A model generated the notes under the pieces. It worked only from the letters and a program-made list of their open reading frames with translations, searched no databases and had not been told where the DNA came from. From Actinospica robiniae DSM 44927 (GTDB taxonomy: Bacteria; Actinomycetota; Actinomycetes; Streptomycetales; Catenulisporaceae), in NCBI RefSeq assembly GCF_000504285.1, contig NZ_KI632511.1:1919372-1983371 (forward strand): a DNA stretch of 64,000 bases, read 5' to 3'. Made by a program: the position numbers and the translations under genes. Shown one piece after another: positions 25,414 through 34,472 of this stretch (position 1 is the first letter of the stretch; each line of letters starts with the position of its first letter).

Positions 25414-26829
25414 TCAGCTCGCGGCTGGCCGGCTCGCGCGGGCGCGAGCACCGGTCGAGGCGAGGCCGATGGCGGCCACCGCCAGACCGGAGAATGTGAG
25501 CACGAGCCAGCCTCCGTGGCTGTCGTGCGCGAAGTGCGCCGGGGTGCTGCGTCCGACGAAGAGGCCCACCACGGCCACGCCGAGCGCGCTGCCGATCTGC
25601 CGGCTGGTGGAGGCGATCGAAGCGGCCACGCCGGACTGGTCGGCCGGCAGGCTGGACACCGCGATCGTGGAGATGGGCGGGTTCACCATGCCGAGACCGA
25701 CGCCCACGACGCCGTACGCGATCAGCAGGTAGACCAGGGAGGTGTCGCGGGCCAGGCCGAGAAGCAGCGCGCAGCCGACCGCGGTGGCCAGACCAGCCAC
25801 GACCAGGGGGATCGTCGCGCCGCGGCGGGCGACCATCCGGCCGGAGACCGTGCCGAGCACGGCCATGAGCCCGGCCATCGGCAGGAACGTCAGCCCGGCG
25901 ACCGCGGGGCTCATCCCTCGAGCCTGCTGCAGGTAGAGGCTGCTGAGGAAGGTGAATCCGGCCAGGGCTCCGAACGCCAGCACTGCGATCAGACTGGCGC
26001 CGGTCAGCGGCGGACTGCGGAAGAAGCGCACGTCGACCAGCGGCTGCGCCGAGCGCAGCTCCACCACGATGAACAGCGCCACCGCGAGCGCGCAGACGGC
26101 GAACGCGCCCAGGATCAACGGCGAGCCGAAGCGCCCGGCTCCCTCGATCATGGCGTAGGTGAGCGTGGCAAGGGCGATCATGAACAGCGCCTGGCCGAGG
26201 GGATCCAGCGGCCGGGCCCGGGAGGCCCGGGACTCCCCGACGTAGCGCAGGGTCAGCGCGATCGCGATCAGACCCAGCGGAAGGTTGATCCAGAACACCG
26301 ACCGCCAGCCGAACGCGCTGACCAGGCCGCCGCCGATGACCGGCCCCAGCCCGACGCTGAGCCCGAACACCGAACCCCAGGTGCCCATGGCCCTGGCCCG
26401 CTCGGCGCGGTCGGTCACCGCGTTCGTGATGATCGACAACGCCACCGGGTTGAGCATCGATCCGCCGATCGCCTGCACGACGCGTAGGGCGATCAGCCAG
26501 CCGAGCGACGGGGCCAGCGCGCACCCGACGCTGGCGGCGGTGAAAAGCGCGAGCCCGGTCAGGAAGATCCGCCGCCGGCCGAACCGGTCGGCGAGCGAGC
26601 CCGAGAGCAGCAGCAAGCAGGCGATCACCAGCGTGTACGAGTCGACCGCCCACTGCAGGCCGGAGACCGAGGCGTGCAGGCTCGCGCGGATCGTCGGCAG
26701 CGCGACGTTGAGCGTGGTGTTGCTGATCCCGGTCACGAACACACTCAGACAGCAGGCCGTGACGAGCAGTCGCGGGTGGTGCACTCCCGGCCGACGTATG
26801 GCGGCGACCGTGGAGCTAGTTGCAAACAT
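25414..26829 (-). CDS. MFS drug efflux transporter, DHA2 type
   Basis: This is a 14-helix proton antiporter. Visible are NTTLNVALPTIRASLHAS, GSLADRFGRRRIFLTG (motif A), and GPVIGGGLVSAFGWRSVFWI (motif C). The length is 471 aa from the ATG at 26829; an ATG at 26850 is also possible. Neither start has a ribosome site, which suggests a leaderless message. Both start codons lie inside a 39-bp dyad in front of the divergent marR gene, so MarR binding would block the promoter or start. The downstream isochorismatase-like gene is probably cotranscribed. Confidence 0.86.
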   Translation of the reverse strand: MFATSSTVAAIRRPGVHHPRLLVTACCLSVFVTGISNTTLNVALPTIRASLHASVSGLQWAVDSYTLVIACLLLLSGSLADRFGRRRIFLTGLALFTAASVGCALAPSLGWLIALRVVQAIGGSMLNPVALSIITNAVTDRAERARAMGTWGSVFGLSVGLGPVIGGGLVSAFGWRSVFWINLPLGLIAIALTLRYVGESRASRARPLDPLGQALFMIALATLTYAMIEGAGRFGSPLILGAFAVCALAVALFIVVELRSAQPLVDVRFFRSPPLTGASLIAVLAFGALAGFTFLSSLYLQQARGMSPAVAGLTFLPMAGLMAVLGTVSGRMVARRGATIPLVVAGLATAVGCALLLGLARDTSLVYLLIAYGVVGVGLGMVNPPISTIAVSSLPADQSGVAASIASTSRQIGSALGVAVVGLFVGRSTPAHFAHDSHGGWLVLTFSGLAVAAIGLASTGARARASRPAAS

Positions 26830-26854
26830 GTAATCATTGATAACATACAACTAG
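26816..26854. promoter_or_regulatory. probable MarR operator overlapping MFS start
   Basis: CTAGTTG and CAACTAG stand 25 bp apart as perfect arms, with an imperfect inner dyad (ATGTAATCA / TTGATAACAT). The whole 39-bp site is AT-rich in a GC-rich region and covers both possible start codons of the MFS gene. The marR gene begins 54 bp away. Confidence 0.7.
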
Positions 26855-26908
26855 TTCGATTCGCGAAACCGTCCGCTTCACGAGGACCGCGGCATGGGAG
26901 CATGAGGC

Positions 26909-27334
26909 GTGGACGACGAGGAGAAAGCCGCCGCTTGGCGGGCGCTGCGCGCCTACGTCAAGGCCCAGGACCGGGCCCGCGAGCTCCGCGAGACCGTGGG
27001 GATCGGACGCGGCAGCGGCCGGGTGACGACCCTGACCCTGCTCGAGCAGTCCCCCCGCACACCCGCCGAACTGGCCCGGCTCCTCGACGTCGACCGCTCG
27101 CACGTCACCGTCATCCTCAACACCCTCGAGGAGCGCGGCTACATCACCCGCGATGTGCACCCGGAAGACCGGCGGCGCAAGGACATCACCCTCACTCAGG
27201 CCGGCCGTGACGTGGTACGCCGCGTACACGACGTGATCGACCGCCCTCCCGGCGGATTCGACCGGCTGACACCCCAAGAGCTCACGACCCTGCACGGGCT
27301 TATCGGTAAGCTGACCACAGAATCCGAAGGCTGA
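26909..27334 (+). CDS. MarR-family regulator
   Basis: The 141-residue protein has the MarR winged helix: LTLLEQSPRTPAELARLLDV, then DRSHVTVILNTLEERGYITR, then the wing DVHPEDRRRKDITLTQAGRD. It would bind as a dimer to the dyad at 26816-26854 and repress the divergent MFS gene until a ligand releases it; this is inferred from layout. The GTG start at 26909 has GAGGC ahead. Confidence 0.88.
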   Translation: MDDEEKAAAWRALRAYVKAQDRARELRETVGIGRGSGRVTTLTLLEQSPRTPAELARLLDVDRSHVTVILNTLEERGYITRDVHPEDRRRKDITLTQAGRDVVRRVHDVIDRPPGGFDRLTPQELTTLHGLIGKLTTESEG

Positions 27335-27340
27335 TAGCAG

Positions 27341-27357
27341 CCGCCCGCTCGGGGCGG
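27341..27357. terminator. short hairpin between convergent genes
   Basis: CCGCCC and GGGCGG pair around a five-base loop between the marR stop (27334) and the C45 gene stop (27358). The stem is short, so this is a modest terminator call. Confidence 0.5.
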
Positions 27358-28299
27358 TCAGACCCGGCCGATGGTCACAGTGCGCGTTCCCTCGGCGAAA
27401 TCGCCGAAAGACTGCTCCCAGCTCTCGCTGGGCCAGAAGTACGTCACCCGGCCCTCGGTCGGCCGGTAGCGCGCCGTGTAGATCGTTCCCAGCCACTTGT
27501 CATAGTCGCTCAGGTACAGAGGCGGCTTGAGTGCTGCCTCGACATCCGTGCCGGCGCGGCGAATCGCGCTCAATCGCTCCTGGGTTCTGGAGGACTGCTC
27601 CTGCTCGTCGGGTACGGCAAGGTGCTGATGATTGGCTGCGCAGGCGTCGGGCGCCCGGGTCACCGGGATGTCGGGCCCAGTGAATACCGTGGCGGCGCTG
27701 TTGCGATCGACGAAGGTGACGTTCTGCGGGATCCCGATCGGTATCGATGAGAGTCTGTCGATGGCCTGATCGACGGTGTCGCAGGTCTCGAGCAGGTAGC
27801 GCATGACGATGGGGATGGCGAACCCGGGTCCGTGGACGAAGCGTCCGCCGAAGGTGAGCGAGGCCGCAAGCCCGGCGTCGTTCATACCGTCCAGCAGGCC
27901 CCAGAGTGCTTCCTGCATACCGATCACCGGGCGCAGGAAGTCGGAGCGGACGATGGCGCCTTCGCAACCTTCCGGGCTGAGATCGTAGTTGCGGAGCAGG
28001 GTGCCGTCGGAGCCGATCTGCATGCATCCCGAGAAAAAGGGCCGCAGGTTCGCGTGCGTGAGGAAGGTGCTGCCGCCGGGCGTGTCCAACTGGCCGGCGA
28101 GCCGGTCGAGTACGGGGACGAGTTCCGGCATATGTTCCTCGAACAGCCGTCGGGCACGGATCTCGCCGTCCGCCGTTCGGCTCTCCTCGCTCATCCAGCC
28201 CTCGGCAATGGGCCACAAGGCCTGCGCGTGCGCAGCCCAGCGGCCATCGTCACCGCTGCCGACATCCAGGGCGTGGAAGGTCATCGTCCGCAAGCTCAC
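27358..28299 (-). CDS. C45-family autoproteolytic acyltransferase/hydrolase
   Basis: The 313-aa protein resembles acyl-CoA:6-aminopenicillanic acid acyltransferase relatives, an Ntn-hydrolase group. The nucleophile Cys92 is in FFSGCMQIGSDGTLLRNYDL, the normal site of self-cleavage. LTFGGRFVHGPGFAIPIVMR follows in the beta part, and NVTFVDRNSAATVFTGPD further on. Such enzymes cleave or form amide bonds of small acyl compounds. The substrate is not known, and neighbours give no hint. It is convergent with marR. Confidence 0.8.
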   Translation of the reverse strand: MSLRTMTFHALDVGSGDDGRWAAHAQALWPIAEGWMSEESRTADGEIRARRLFEEHMPELVPVLDRLAGQLDTPGGSTFLTHANLRPFFSGCMQIGSDGTLLRNYDLSPEGCEGAIVRSDFLRPVIGMQEALWGLLDGMNDAGLAASLTFGGRFVHGPGFAIPIVMRYLLETCDTVDQAIDRLSSIPIGIPQNVTFVDRNSAATVFTGPDIPVTRAPDACAANHQHLAVPDEQEQSSRTQERLSAIRRAGTDVEAALKPPLYLSDYDKWLGTIYTARYRPTEGRVTYFWPSESWEQSFGDFAEGTRTVTIGRV

Positions 28300-28431
28300 G
28301 GTTTACCGCCCCCATGGAAGCCGAATGAGTCATCTACACCCTACAGAAATTCTAGGTCTGATATCTCTGCTCAACTACTCAGCTGGATGCAGATGCCTGC
28401 ACAACGCGGATCCCGGTCGCGCCGCGAGCAA

Positions 28432-29175
28432 TCAGCGGCCTGTGTTCGACACAGGAGAAGGCGCACAGAACGCGGCGAGCTCGTCCTGCCACCCCTGCGG
28501 CGGCACGGAACCCGCCGCGAGCCCGACCCGCACACCGCCGATCCCGGTCCGGCTGCTGACGGTCACGTCGACGGTGCTCGCGTTGGCGTCCGCGCCCGCC
28601 TTGGTTCCCGCACTTGCGTTACCGCTGGCGTGGGCGTCCTTGTCAGCGCCGGCGGCCGCAGTCGAGGAAGCCGTGCGCTCACAATCGAAAACGCCGTTCA
28701 GGGCGAGCGTCGTCGGCTTCCCGACCGGCAGCGGAACATTGACCGGATAGAAGTCGAGACTCAACCCTGGCTGGCTGACCTGCAAGAACTCCACCGTGAC
28801 CGGTGCGGGCCCGTTGTCGACCAAGGTGAGGCTCATGTTGAGCCCATAACTGAAGATCACAGGCTGATAATGGTCGCCCACAACGGCCAGCGAGTACCGA
28901 TCCCGTGCACGCTCCTGCGCCGAGCGAACCCCCTGTTCCAGCGCGACCGACCCGGCCGCCAGCGCCAGCACCCCCGCCGCCAGCCCCACCCGGGCCCGCC
29001 GCGGCATCCGCGCCCACCGCGACATGCGGTGCCCCCGCACCACCTCCGCCCCCGCCGCCTCGCCGCTCTGAAGCGCCTCGTCCCACGCTGCAGCGTCCAG
29101 CCCCTCGTCCTCGTCCTCGAACTCGATCGAGAACCCCGGCTGCTGCTCATCGTCCCGGCCGCGTATCCATGCCAC
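28432..29175 (-). CDS. membrane-anchored protein of unknown function
   Basis: The 247-aa protein has an acidic cytoplasmic front (FSIEFEDEDEGLDAAAWDEA), then a basic stretch and one transmembrane helix (about residues 57-78, RVGLAAGVLALAAGSVALEQ), and an outer part of mostly beta strands (about 90-245) with a low-complexity insert rich in Ala, Gly, Asp and Lys (ADKDAHASGNASAGTKAGAD). Two Cys residues outside the membrane may form a disulfide. The GTG start at 29175 has only CGGAAC ahead. No family was recognised. It is divergent from the TPR gene. Confidence 0.6.
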   Translation of the reverse strand: MAWIRGRDDEQQPGFSIEFEDEDEGLDAAAWDEALQSGEAAGAEVVRGHRMSRWARMPRRARVGLAAGVLALAAGSVALEQGVRSAQERARDRYSLAVVGDHYQPVIFSYGLNMSLTLVDNGPAPVTVEFLQVSQPGLSLDFYPVNVPLPVGKPTTLALNGVFDCERTASSTAAAGADKDAHASGNASAGTKAGADANASTVDVTVSSRTGIGGVRVGLAAGSVPPQGWQDELAAFCAPSPVSNTGR

Positions 29176-29322
29176 GTTCCGATAATGCCCGCCTCGCCGG
29201 CCGAAATCCACGTCGACCGCTCCACCAACCGTCGCAATGCGCTGTTGGCAACGGCTTGCAGCTAGGATCATGCCAACGAGAGCGCCTGCAGCGGGCGATC
29301 CAGGGCACGCGAGGGGCCTTCC

Positions 29323-31221
29323 GTGGGGGCTGGGGAAGTAAGCCGGGCGGCCGAGCGGGTTGAGCGTGCTGAGGCTGCGCGCACGGAACTTGCGCGCAGC
29401 AGTGCCGCTATCGGCTCCGCTCAGCTTGAGCACGCGGCCACGCACCTCGCGAACGCGATGGCGTTGGCTCCCGACGACCCCCGGGTATACGCAGTGCTTG
29501 AGGAGTTGGCGGCAGCGGCCGGATCGCGCACCGCAGCCCGCGAGTACTTCAAGGCCAAGAGCGGCGATATTCCCGCTCAGAATGCAGCATTGATCACCGC
29601 CCTGATCGCGGGCGATGACGACTATGCGAAGGCAGTACCTCTCCTCGGCCAGCTGGTCGCGATCGAGCCCGCGCTCCCCTGGGCGGGCGCGGCATGGTTC
29701 GGTACACACCTAGCCGATGTGCTGTCCCCTCGCGCCGTGGCGCACGCGGTCAAAGCGATCTTCGATGCCGTCGGGTACCCGGACGATCCCGCCGTGCGCG
29801 CGGCGCTGCGCCCGTGGTTGGGACTCGCGCGCGCCGCCGCGGCGCGACCGGACGCTGACGCCGGAGTACTTTGTTCGCTTTCGGACGCCGCCCGGCGCCT
29901 CGACGCGGCATCCGAGGCCGTCGCCTGGTGTGAGAAGGCGGTACGCCTCGACCGCAAGGCCGGAATCCGCTCGCCCAACAGCCTGATCAAGCTGGGGTTC
30001 GCACAACGCGACGCCGGCGCCCTCGCACCCGCCGCCAAAACGCTGGAGGCGGGTGTGGCTCTCGCGCCCGACAACGCAGAACTGCACCTGGACCTGGCAG
30101 ACCTGGCCTTCGACCGAAGTGACTTCACCACCTCGCTGCGCTGGGCCGAACGCGCGGCTGCGCTCGACCCCGACTCCATCGAAGCCCGTGGTGCGGTCCT
30201 GTCCGCGAAGGCTCGGGCGAGCCTCGCCGCTCACGACGGCTTCCTGCGCGACGCCGAGGCCATCGCCGAACTCTTCCACCTCGCCACCGTCCACCCGCAG
30301 ATCCCGTATCTGCGCACTCTCATGGCCAGGACGTGCCAGGCCGTGCCCTGGCTTGGCCTTGTGCCACCGCCTAAAGAAGCCATCGCCGCCAGCCCGAAAA
30401 ACGGCGTCGTGCGCATCAACGAGGTCCACATGATGGCGTTGGAGGCGCCCAGCGCGATTCACGCCTTCCGCACGCGCCACCCGGAGGCGAGGATCACCGT
30501 CGGCGAGACTCCGGAACCGGACCTGCGCACGGCATGCAGCACGAAGTACGGACCGCCACTGTGGACCTACCAAGGCACCTCGGCTGTGCCCGCTATTCCA
30601 CCGCCCGACGCGGCCGCCGTCAGCCTGCTCGCACCTCTGGTCATCGGCATCTGGGGTGAACCGCTGGCGGCGTACGAACATGTAGCACCGCTCGGCGCGC
30701 TCAGCGAGCAGGACCTACTCGCCCTGCTCGCCCACGTACCGCCGCCTGACGAGAGGGCCCGCCGCCTCGACACGGTCACCGGCCTGTACTCGAACCGAGT
30801 GTCCCAGGCCTGGCTGTGCATCGGCATCCTCCACCACCGCCCGCAGGAGCCCTGGACCGATTCGGCTCGCCGCAGGCTTCTCCTGCGGCTGCTGCACGGC
30901 CCGGAGGACTGGACAGTCGACGCCGCCGCATTCGCGCTGTGCATCGCCGCATGGATAACACCGCAACACCGCTCGGACATCGCTGAGCAACTCGCCGAAC
31001 GCTACCGATTCACTGCCCGCGCTGTCGGGCACCGCTACAGCGCCCTCCACGACTTCCTCGCAGCAGTCGTACTCATGTGCCCCGGCATGGATCCGAGCAT
31101 CGTGGCACTCGCCGAATCGAATCTCGCCGCCATCCTCAAAGCCCACATCAAGGCCGCACCCGCCAAGCGAGGCTTCATCCGCCGCCTGACCCGCCAAGGC
31201 ATCTCCGTCGCGCCCGACTAA
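29323..31221 (+). CDS. TPR-repeat protein of unknown function
   Basis: The 632-residue protein has several tetratricopeptide-like helix pairs in the first half: LEHAATHLANAMALAPDDPR, EAVAWCEKAVRLDRKAGIRS, and APAAKTLEAGVALAPDNAEL with its partner FTTSLRWAERAAALDPDSIE. TPRs hold protein partners. The second half (about 320-632) is unrecognised, mostly helical and Trp-containing (QAVPWLGLVPPP, LLHGPEDWTVDAAAFALC). There is no signal peptide. The GTG at 29323 has GAGGGG 6 bp ahead. It is divergent from the anchored protein, with no functional clue. Confidence 0.65.
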   Translation: MGAGEVSRAAERVERAEAARTELARSSAAIGSAQLEHAATHLANAMALAPDDPRVYAVLEELAAAAGSRTAAREYFKAKSGDIPAQNAALITALIAGDDDYAKAVPLLGQLVAIEPALPWAGAAWFGTHLADVLSPRAVAHAVKAIFDAVGYPDDPAVRAALRPWLGLARAAAARPDADAGVLCSLSDAARRLDAASEAVAWCEKAVRLDRKAGIRSPNSLIKLGFAQRDAGALAPAAKTLEAGVALAPDNAELHLDLADLAFDRSDFTTSLRWAERAAALDPDSIEARGAVLSAKARASLAAHDGFLRDAEAIAELFHLATVHPQIPYLRTLMARTCQAVPWLGLVPPPKEAIAASPKNGVVRINEVHMMALEAPSAIHAFRTRHPEARITVGETPEPDLRTACSTKYGPPLWTYQGTSAVPAIPPPDAAAVSLLAPLVIGIWGEPLAAYEHVAPLGALSEQDLLALLAHVPPPDERARRLDTVTGLYSNRVSQAWLCIGILHHRPQEPWTDSARRRLLLRLLHGPEDWTVDAAAFALCIAAWITPQHRSDIAEQLAERYRFTARAVGHRYSALHDFLAAVVLMCPGMDPSIVALAESNLAAILKAHIKAAPAKRGFIRRLTRQGISVAPD

Positions 31222-31320
31222 CCGACTAGGTTCTGAAACTCCTACAGATCGCCAGGTGGCCGGTGGTGCCGTCGGCGAAATGATCATCCACGGCACGACG
31301 CCTGAGCCACGGCACCGAGC

Positions 31321-32097
31321 TCATAGCTTTCCCCGCACACGGATCATCCGGTGGCCGTCGAGCACCTGGGCGAGGTCGTCGACGAAGCCGGCGGCCAAGT
31401 CGGGCCAGTCCCAGAACTCGAAGCCCAGATAGCCGAACGCGAAGTAGTCATCCGCCCACCGCCACGCGCGGAGATCTGAGTTCTGCCCGCAGCTCTGGCA
31501 GGCGACGCTCGCCTCGCCAGTCTCGTACCAGAGGTCGATCGCCGCACTGCGCAGCAGGCGATCGGCCGTGTCGAGCTCGGGCTCTGCGTCGCTGATTCGG
31601 CCGCCGACCGTGCGGAACGCTGCGGCGGATATGTGCGCGCGCGCCGCCTTCTCCGTCGCGCCGAGCTCCATCAGGTCCCTGGCCGACGCGTGGAGCGTGG
31701 CGACCGCCCGGCCCCACTCGAGGGCGCCCGCGTGGATCAGCGCGGTGCCGCGGTCTACCTCCGACAGGCCGTCAGAGTCGGAGACCTCGAGGTAGCCGGC
31801 CCGAGCGTCGCGGAACGCGCTGAGCGCGCTGACCGTGTCGCCCGCCGCGTAGTGGTGGCGAGCGATCGTGTGGAGGGTGTCGGCCGCGAGACGCGCGGAA
31901 CTGTGCACACGCAGCAGCTCGAACAACTCGGCCTCCCTCGCGCGTGCGTTCGCGCCGGCTCCGCTGCGGAGCAGGTGGTTGATCTCCCCGGCGAGGACGT
32001 CGCAGCGTTCCTTCCAGCCCTCGGCCTTTCCGGACTGGGCGGAGTGTCCAGACCATCCGCCCTGGCCGGTACCCGTCGTCGAGCCCTGATCGCTCAC
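31321..32097 (-). CDS. hypothetical protein with helical-repeat centre
   Basis: The 258-residue protein has a Ser/Gly/Gln-rich front, then helices reminiscent of TPRs (LRVHSSARLAADTLHTIARH, GDTVSALSAFRDARAGYLEV), and an acidic C-terminus with many aromatic residues (WADDYFAFGYLGFEFWDWP). Three Cys residues occur, two of them in CQSCGQN. The GTG start at 32097 has GGGAGGG ahead. It is not recognised. It is convergent with the TPR gene at 31221. Confidence 0.6.
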   Translation of the reverse strand: MSDQGSTTGTGQGGWSGHSAQSGKAEGWKERCDVLAGEINHLLRSGAGANARAREAELFELLRVHSSARLAADTLHTIARHHYAAGDTVSALSAFRDARAGYLEVSDSDGLSEVDRGTALIHAGALEWGRAVATLHASARDLMELGATEKAARAHISAAAFRTVGGRISDAEPELDTADRLLRSAAIDLWYETGEASVACQSCGQNSDLRAWRWADDYFAFGYLGFEFWDWPDLAAGFVDDLAQVLDGHRMIRVRGKL

Positions 32098-32253
32098 GAT
32101 CCCTCCCGAGGCGATACGCCCGCTTTCTGCGCCATCGTGCCCAGGGTAACGTCTCGGGCATGGACCTCGTTCGGCCCAGGTAGTAGTCGTAGCCGCACTG
32201 AATGATCCATCACGTGATAGCCGCCCGCCCGGCTGGCGCGCTGCGCCGCGATC

Positions 32254-32754
32254 GTGTACCTATCTGGCATGCCCATGCAATCCGGCGATGGATCCGCGAC
32301 ACCGTTCGCCGCGTCCTCGACGCCCGCCTCGCCCACGTCCTCGACCGCAGCGTCCATCATCCTCGTCGGAGGTGGAAAAGCCCAGCTGAGCGAGCCCGCC
32401 GCGGCCCGTGATCTGTATGTCAGCCCGCTGTTCGCGCGCCGGCGGGCCCGGGCCGAGGCGAGCGGGGTGCCGTGGTTCGTCGTCAGCGGCCGCTGGGGGC
32501 TGCTCGCGCCCGACGACGTCCTCGCGCCCCACTCCTTCTCCCTTGCCCAGCAAACGGTGAACTATCAGCGAGCGTGGGGCCGCTTCGTGGCCGAGCAGCT
32601 CTGCCTGGTCAGCTCGATCGGCCGCGGCGACGTCGTCGAGATCTTCGCCAGTGCCGCCTACGCCACTGCGCTCACGTCCCCGATCGAGTACCTCGGCGCC
32701 CGGGTACGCCGGGTAGCCGTGGATGCGGGCTCTTCGACGGACAATGCATGTTAG
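32254..32754 (+). CDS. DUF6884-like protein
   Basis: From residue about 35 the protein reads SIILVGGGKAQLSEPAAARD, then LYVSPLFARRRARAEASGVP and WFVVSGRWGLLAPDDVLAPH. This is the pattern of DUF6884 proteins: a glycine-rich start, LY, and a WFVLSAKHGLL-like motif. The function of that family is not established. The Ser/Thr/Ala-rich first 33 residues may be extra, and the true start may lie further in. The next gene begins 22 bp after the stop, on the same strand. Confidence 0.65.
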   Translation: MYLSGMPMQSGDGSATPFAASSTPASPTSSTAASIILVGGGKAQLSEPAAARDLYVSPLFARRRARAEASGVPWFVVSGRWGLLAPDDVLAPHSFSLAQQTVNYQRAWGRFVAEQLCLVSSIGRGDVVEIFASAAYATALTSPIEYLGARVRRVAVDAGSSTDNAC

Positions 32755-32776
32755 GACGAGTTGTTCGGATAGGCGG

Positions 32777-33073
32777 ATGGACTTTGCAGAGATCATCATC
32801 GACGGGCCGATCCCGGTCGATCGCGATGACATCGAAGACGGCCTGAACGAGGTGTTCGAGGGCGTCGGGGAGATCATCGGGGCCGGAACCGGCATGGGGA
32901 TCTCCGATCTGGCTCTGGAAGTGGAGCCGGACCGGGTCGGCCGTGCGGATGCGCTGAACCGGGTCTTCTCGGTCCTGGGCTCGTTCGACGTGGGCGACTC
33001 GGTGCGCGTGCGGCCGGGCGACAGAGAGGTCTGGTACCGGCTCGGCGAGTGGAAGCGCGGCGAAGCGTCCTAG
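32777..33073 (+). CDS. small acidic protein of unknown function
   Basis: The 98-residue protein (MDFAEIIIDGPIPVDRDDIE) is acidic and looks like an alpha/beta fold with alternating strands (DLALEVEPDRVGRADALNRV, SVRVRPGDREVWYRLGEWK). The gene lies 22 bp after the DUF6884-like gene, so they are probably cotranscribed. Its stop codon and that of the convergent phosphatase gene overlap in a shared CTAG. No function can be read. Confidence 0.6.
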   Translation: MDFAEIIIDGPIPVDRDDIEDGLNEVFEGVGEIIGAGTGMGISDLALEVEPDRVGRADALNRVFSVLGSFDVGDSVRVRPGDREVWYRLGEWKRGEAS

Positions 33074-33858
33074 GATCGGGACGGCCGCTCCAGCGCCGGG
33101 CTCGCGTACGGGGTCTCTTGGGCGGCGAGCAACTCGTCACCGCGTTTGGAAATTTGGCCTTCGCCGGTCTCGATCCAACGTCCGCGGTCCCTCACATCGC
33201 CTCGGCGGCTACGCTGCCGGTTTCCACGGATCCTGCCCCCCACTACGTCGCTCGGTACGGCAGCGGACAACTGCTCGATTGGCCGCCCAGTACCAGGCGC
33301 GACCCGGTAGACGACGTCGGACGGGTGCGTCAGCGCGAGGGCGTCGGCGGTGCTCAACCCGCCCAGGTGCTTGAGTAACATCCGGCCGATCATCTCGTGT
33401 GAGACCAGCAGCGGCCGCCGCGCGCCGCTCGCGGCAACCTGCGCGAGTGCCCGGGCGGCGCGGGCATCGGCATCCTGATAACTCTCCCCGCCCGGGAACC
33501 GATAGCCGTAGCGGTCACAGTCCCTCGCCGCAGCGAAGCCCGGATACGCCGCCTCCACCTCATCGGGCAGCAGGCCGGACAGGGCACCGTGGTCGATCTC
33601 GGCCAGGTCGTCGCACACCGAGACCGGAAGACCCAGTGCCTCGGCGAGGATCCCGGCCGTCGTGCGGGCCCGCCCCAACGGGCTCGCGAAGACCGCGTCC
33701 ACCGGCTCGCTCGCCAACAGCGCGGCGTTCGCCCGCGCCTGCGCATTGCCCAGCTCCGTCAACGGCGAATCCAACCGCCCCTGCCTCCGGCGGACGGCAT
33801 TCCACTGCGTCTGGCCATGCCGCGCCAGGTAGACCGCCTCGAACTCGATACTCGTCAC
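33070..33858 (-). CDS. histidine phosphatase (phosphoglycerate mutase-like)
   Basis: This is a phosphatase of branch 1 of the histidine phosphatase superfamily. It has the RHG motif in LARHGQTQWN (His14 is phosphorylated), Arg63, Glu88 in LAEIDHG and the second His154 in SHEMIGR. All expected catalytic residues are present. The last about 60 residues (from 205) are basic and look like an added tail. The substrate, a sugar phosphate or other small phosphate ester, is not known. It is convergent with the small acidic protein gene. Confidence 0.88.
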   Translation of the reverse strand: MTSIEFEAVYLARHGQTQWNAVRRRQGRLDSPLTELGNAQARANAALLASEPVDAVFASPLGRARTTAGILAEALGLPVSVCDDLAEIDHGALSGLLPDEVEAAYPGFAAARDCDRYGYRFPGGESYQDADARAARALAQVAASGARRPLLVSHEMIGRMLLKHLGGLSTADALALTHPSDVVYRVAPGTGRPIEQLSAAVPSDVVGGRIRGNRQRSRRGDVRDRGRWIETGEGQISKRGDELLAAQETPYASPALERPSRS

Positions 33859-33931
33859 ACCAGCGTTCTACCGCGGCCACGGCCGTCGGCTCCATCGGAT
33901 TTCCCACAGGCGCGACGGCCGGCCGCCCGCG

Positions 33932-34378
33932 TCACGGCTTTTCAGGACCGCGATACGGCAGTGTCTGGCGGTAGACGACGTTGGTGGTCGTGCTTCCGAA
34001 GCCGGCCAGTTCGTCCATGAGCTTCTCGAGGTGCTCCATCGAGGTGGCCGCGACCTTCAGCGTGTAGCAGTCCTCCCCCGTGGTACGCAGGCACTCGAGC
34101 ACCTCGTGGCGCTCGGCGAGCAGTCGGCGAAGCGGTTGGTGGTGGTTGCCCGGGTATTTCAGCCGGACCACGGCCAGCACGGGATAGCCGATCTTCTCCA
34201 GGTCGACGACGGCGTGATAGCCGGTGATCACGCCGAGCGCCTCGAGGCGGCGGACCCGCTCGGCGGTCGCCGAGGCGCCGAGTTGCACGCGCCGTCCGAG
34301 CTCGCTGATCGACAGGCGCGCGTCGGCTTGCAGCTCCCGTATCAGTGCCCAGTCGATCTCGTCGAGATTCACGGTCAT
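33932..34378 (-). CDS. Lrp/AsnC-family regulator
   Basis: The 148-residue protein has the AsnC helix-turn-helix (DWALIRELQADARLSISELG, then RVQLGASATAERVRRLEALG) and an RAM ligand domain from about residue 65 (YPVLAVVRLKYPG). It would form octamers or dimers and respond to an amino acid. It is divergent from the F420-type oxidoreductase at 34473, so the 94-bp gap probably holds its operator; the pair may form a regulatory unit. The effector is unknown. Confidence 0.88.
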   Translation of the reverse strand: MTVNLDEIDWALIRELQADARLSISELGRRVQLGASATAERVRRLEALGVITGYHAVVDLEKIGYPVLAVVRLKYPGNHHQPLRRLLAERHEVLECLRTTGEDCYTLKVAATSMEHLEKLMDELAGFGSTTTNVVYRQTLPYRGPEKP

Positions 34379-34472
34379 GAGACGACATTACCGGGGAATC
34401 CATGGTCGATGACCGGATAGGCCGCGAGAAAGTGGTTCACTGCGCGGTCGCCACCGGGATAGCCTCCTGCTC

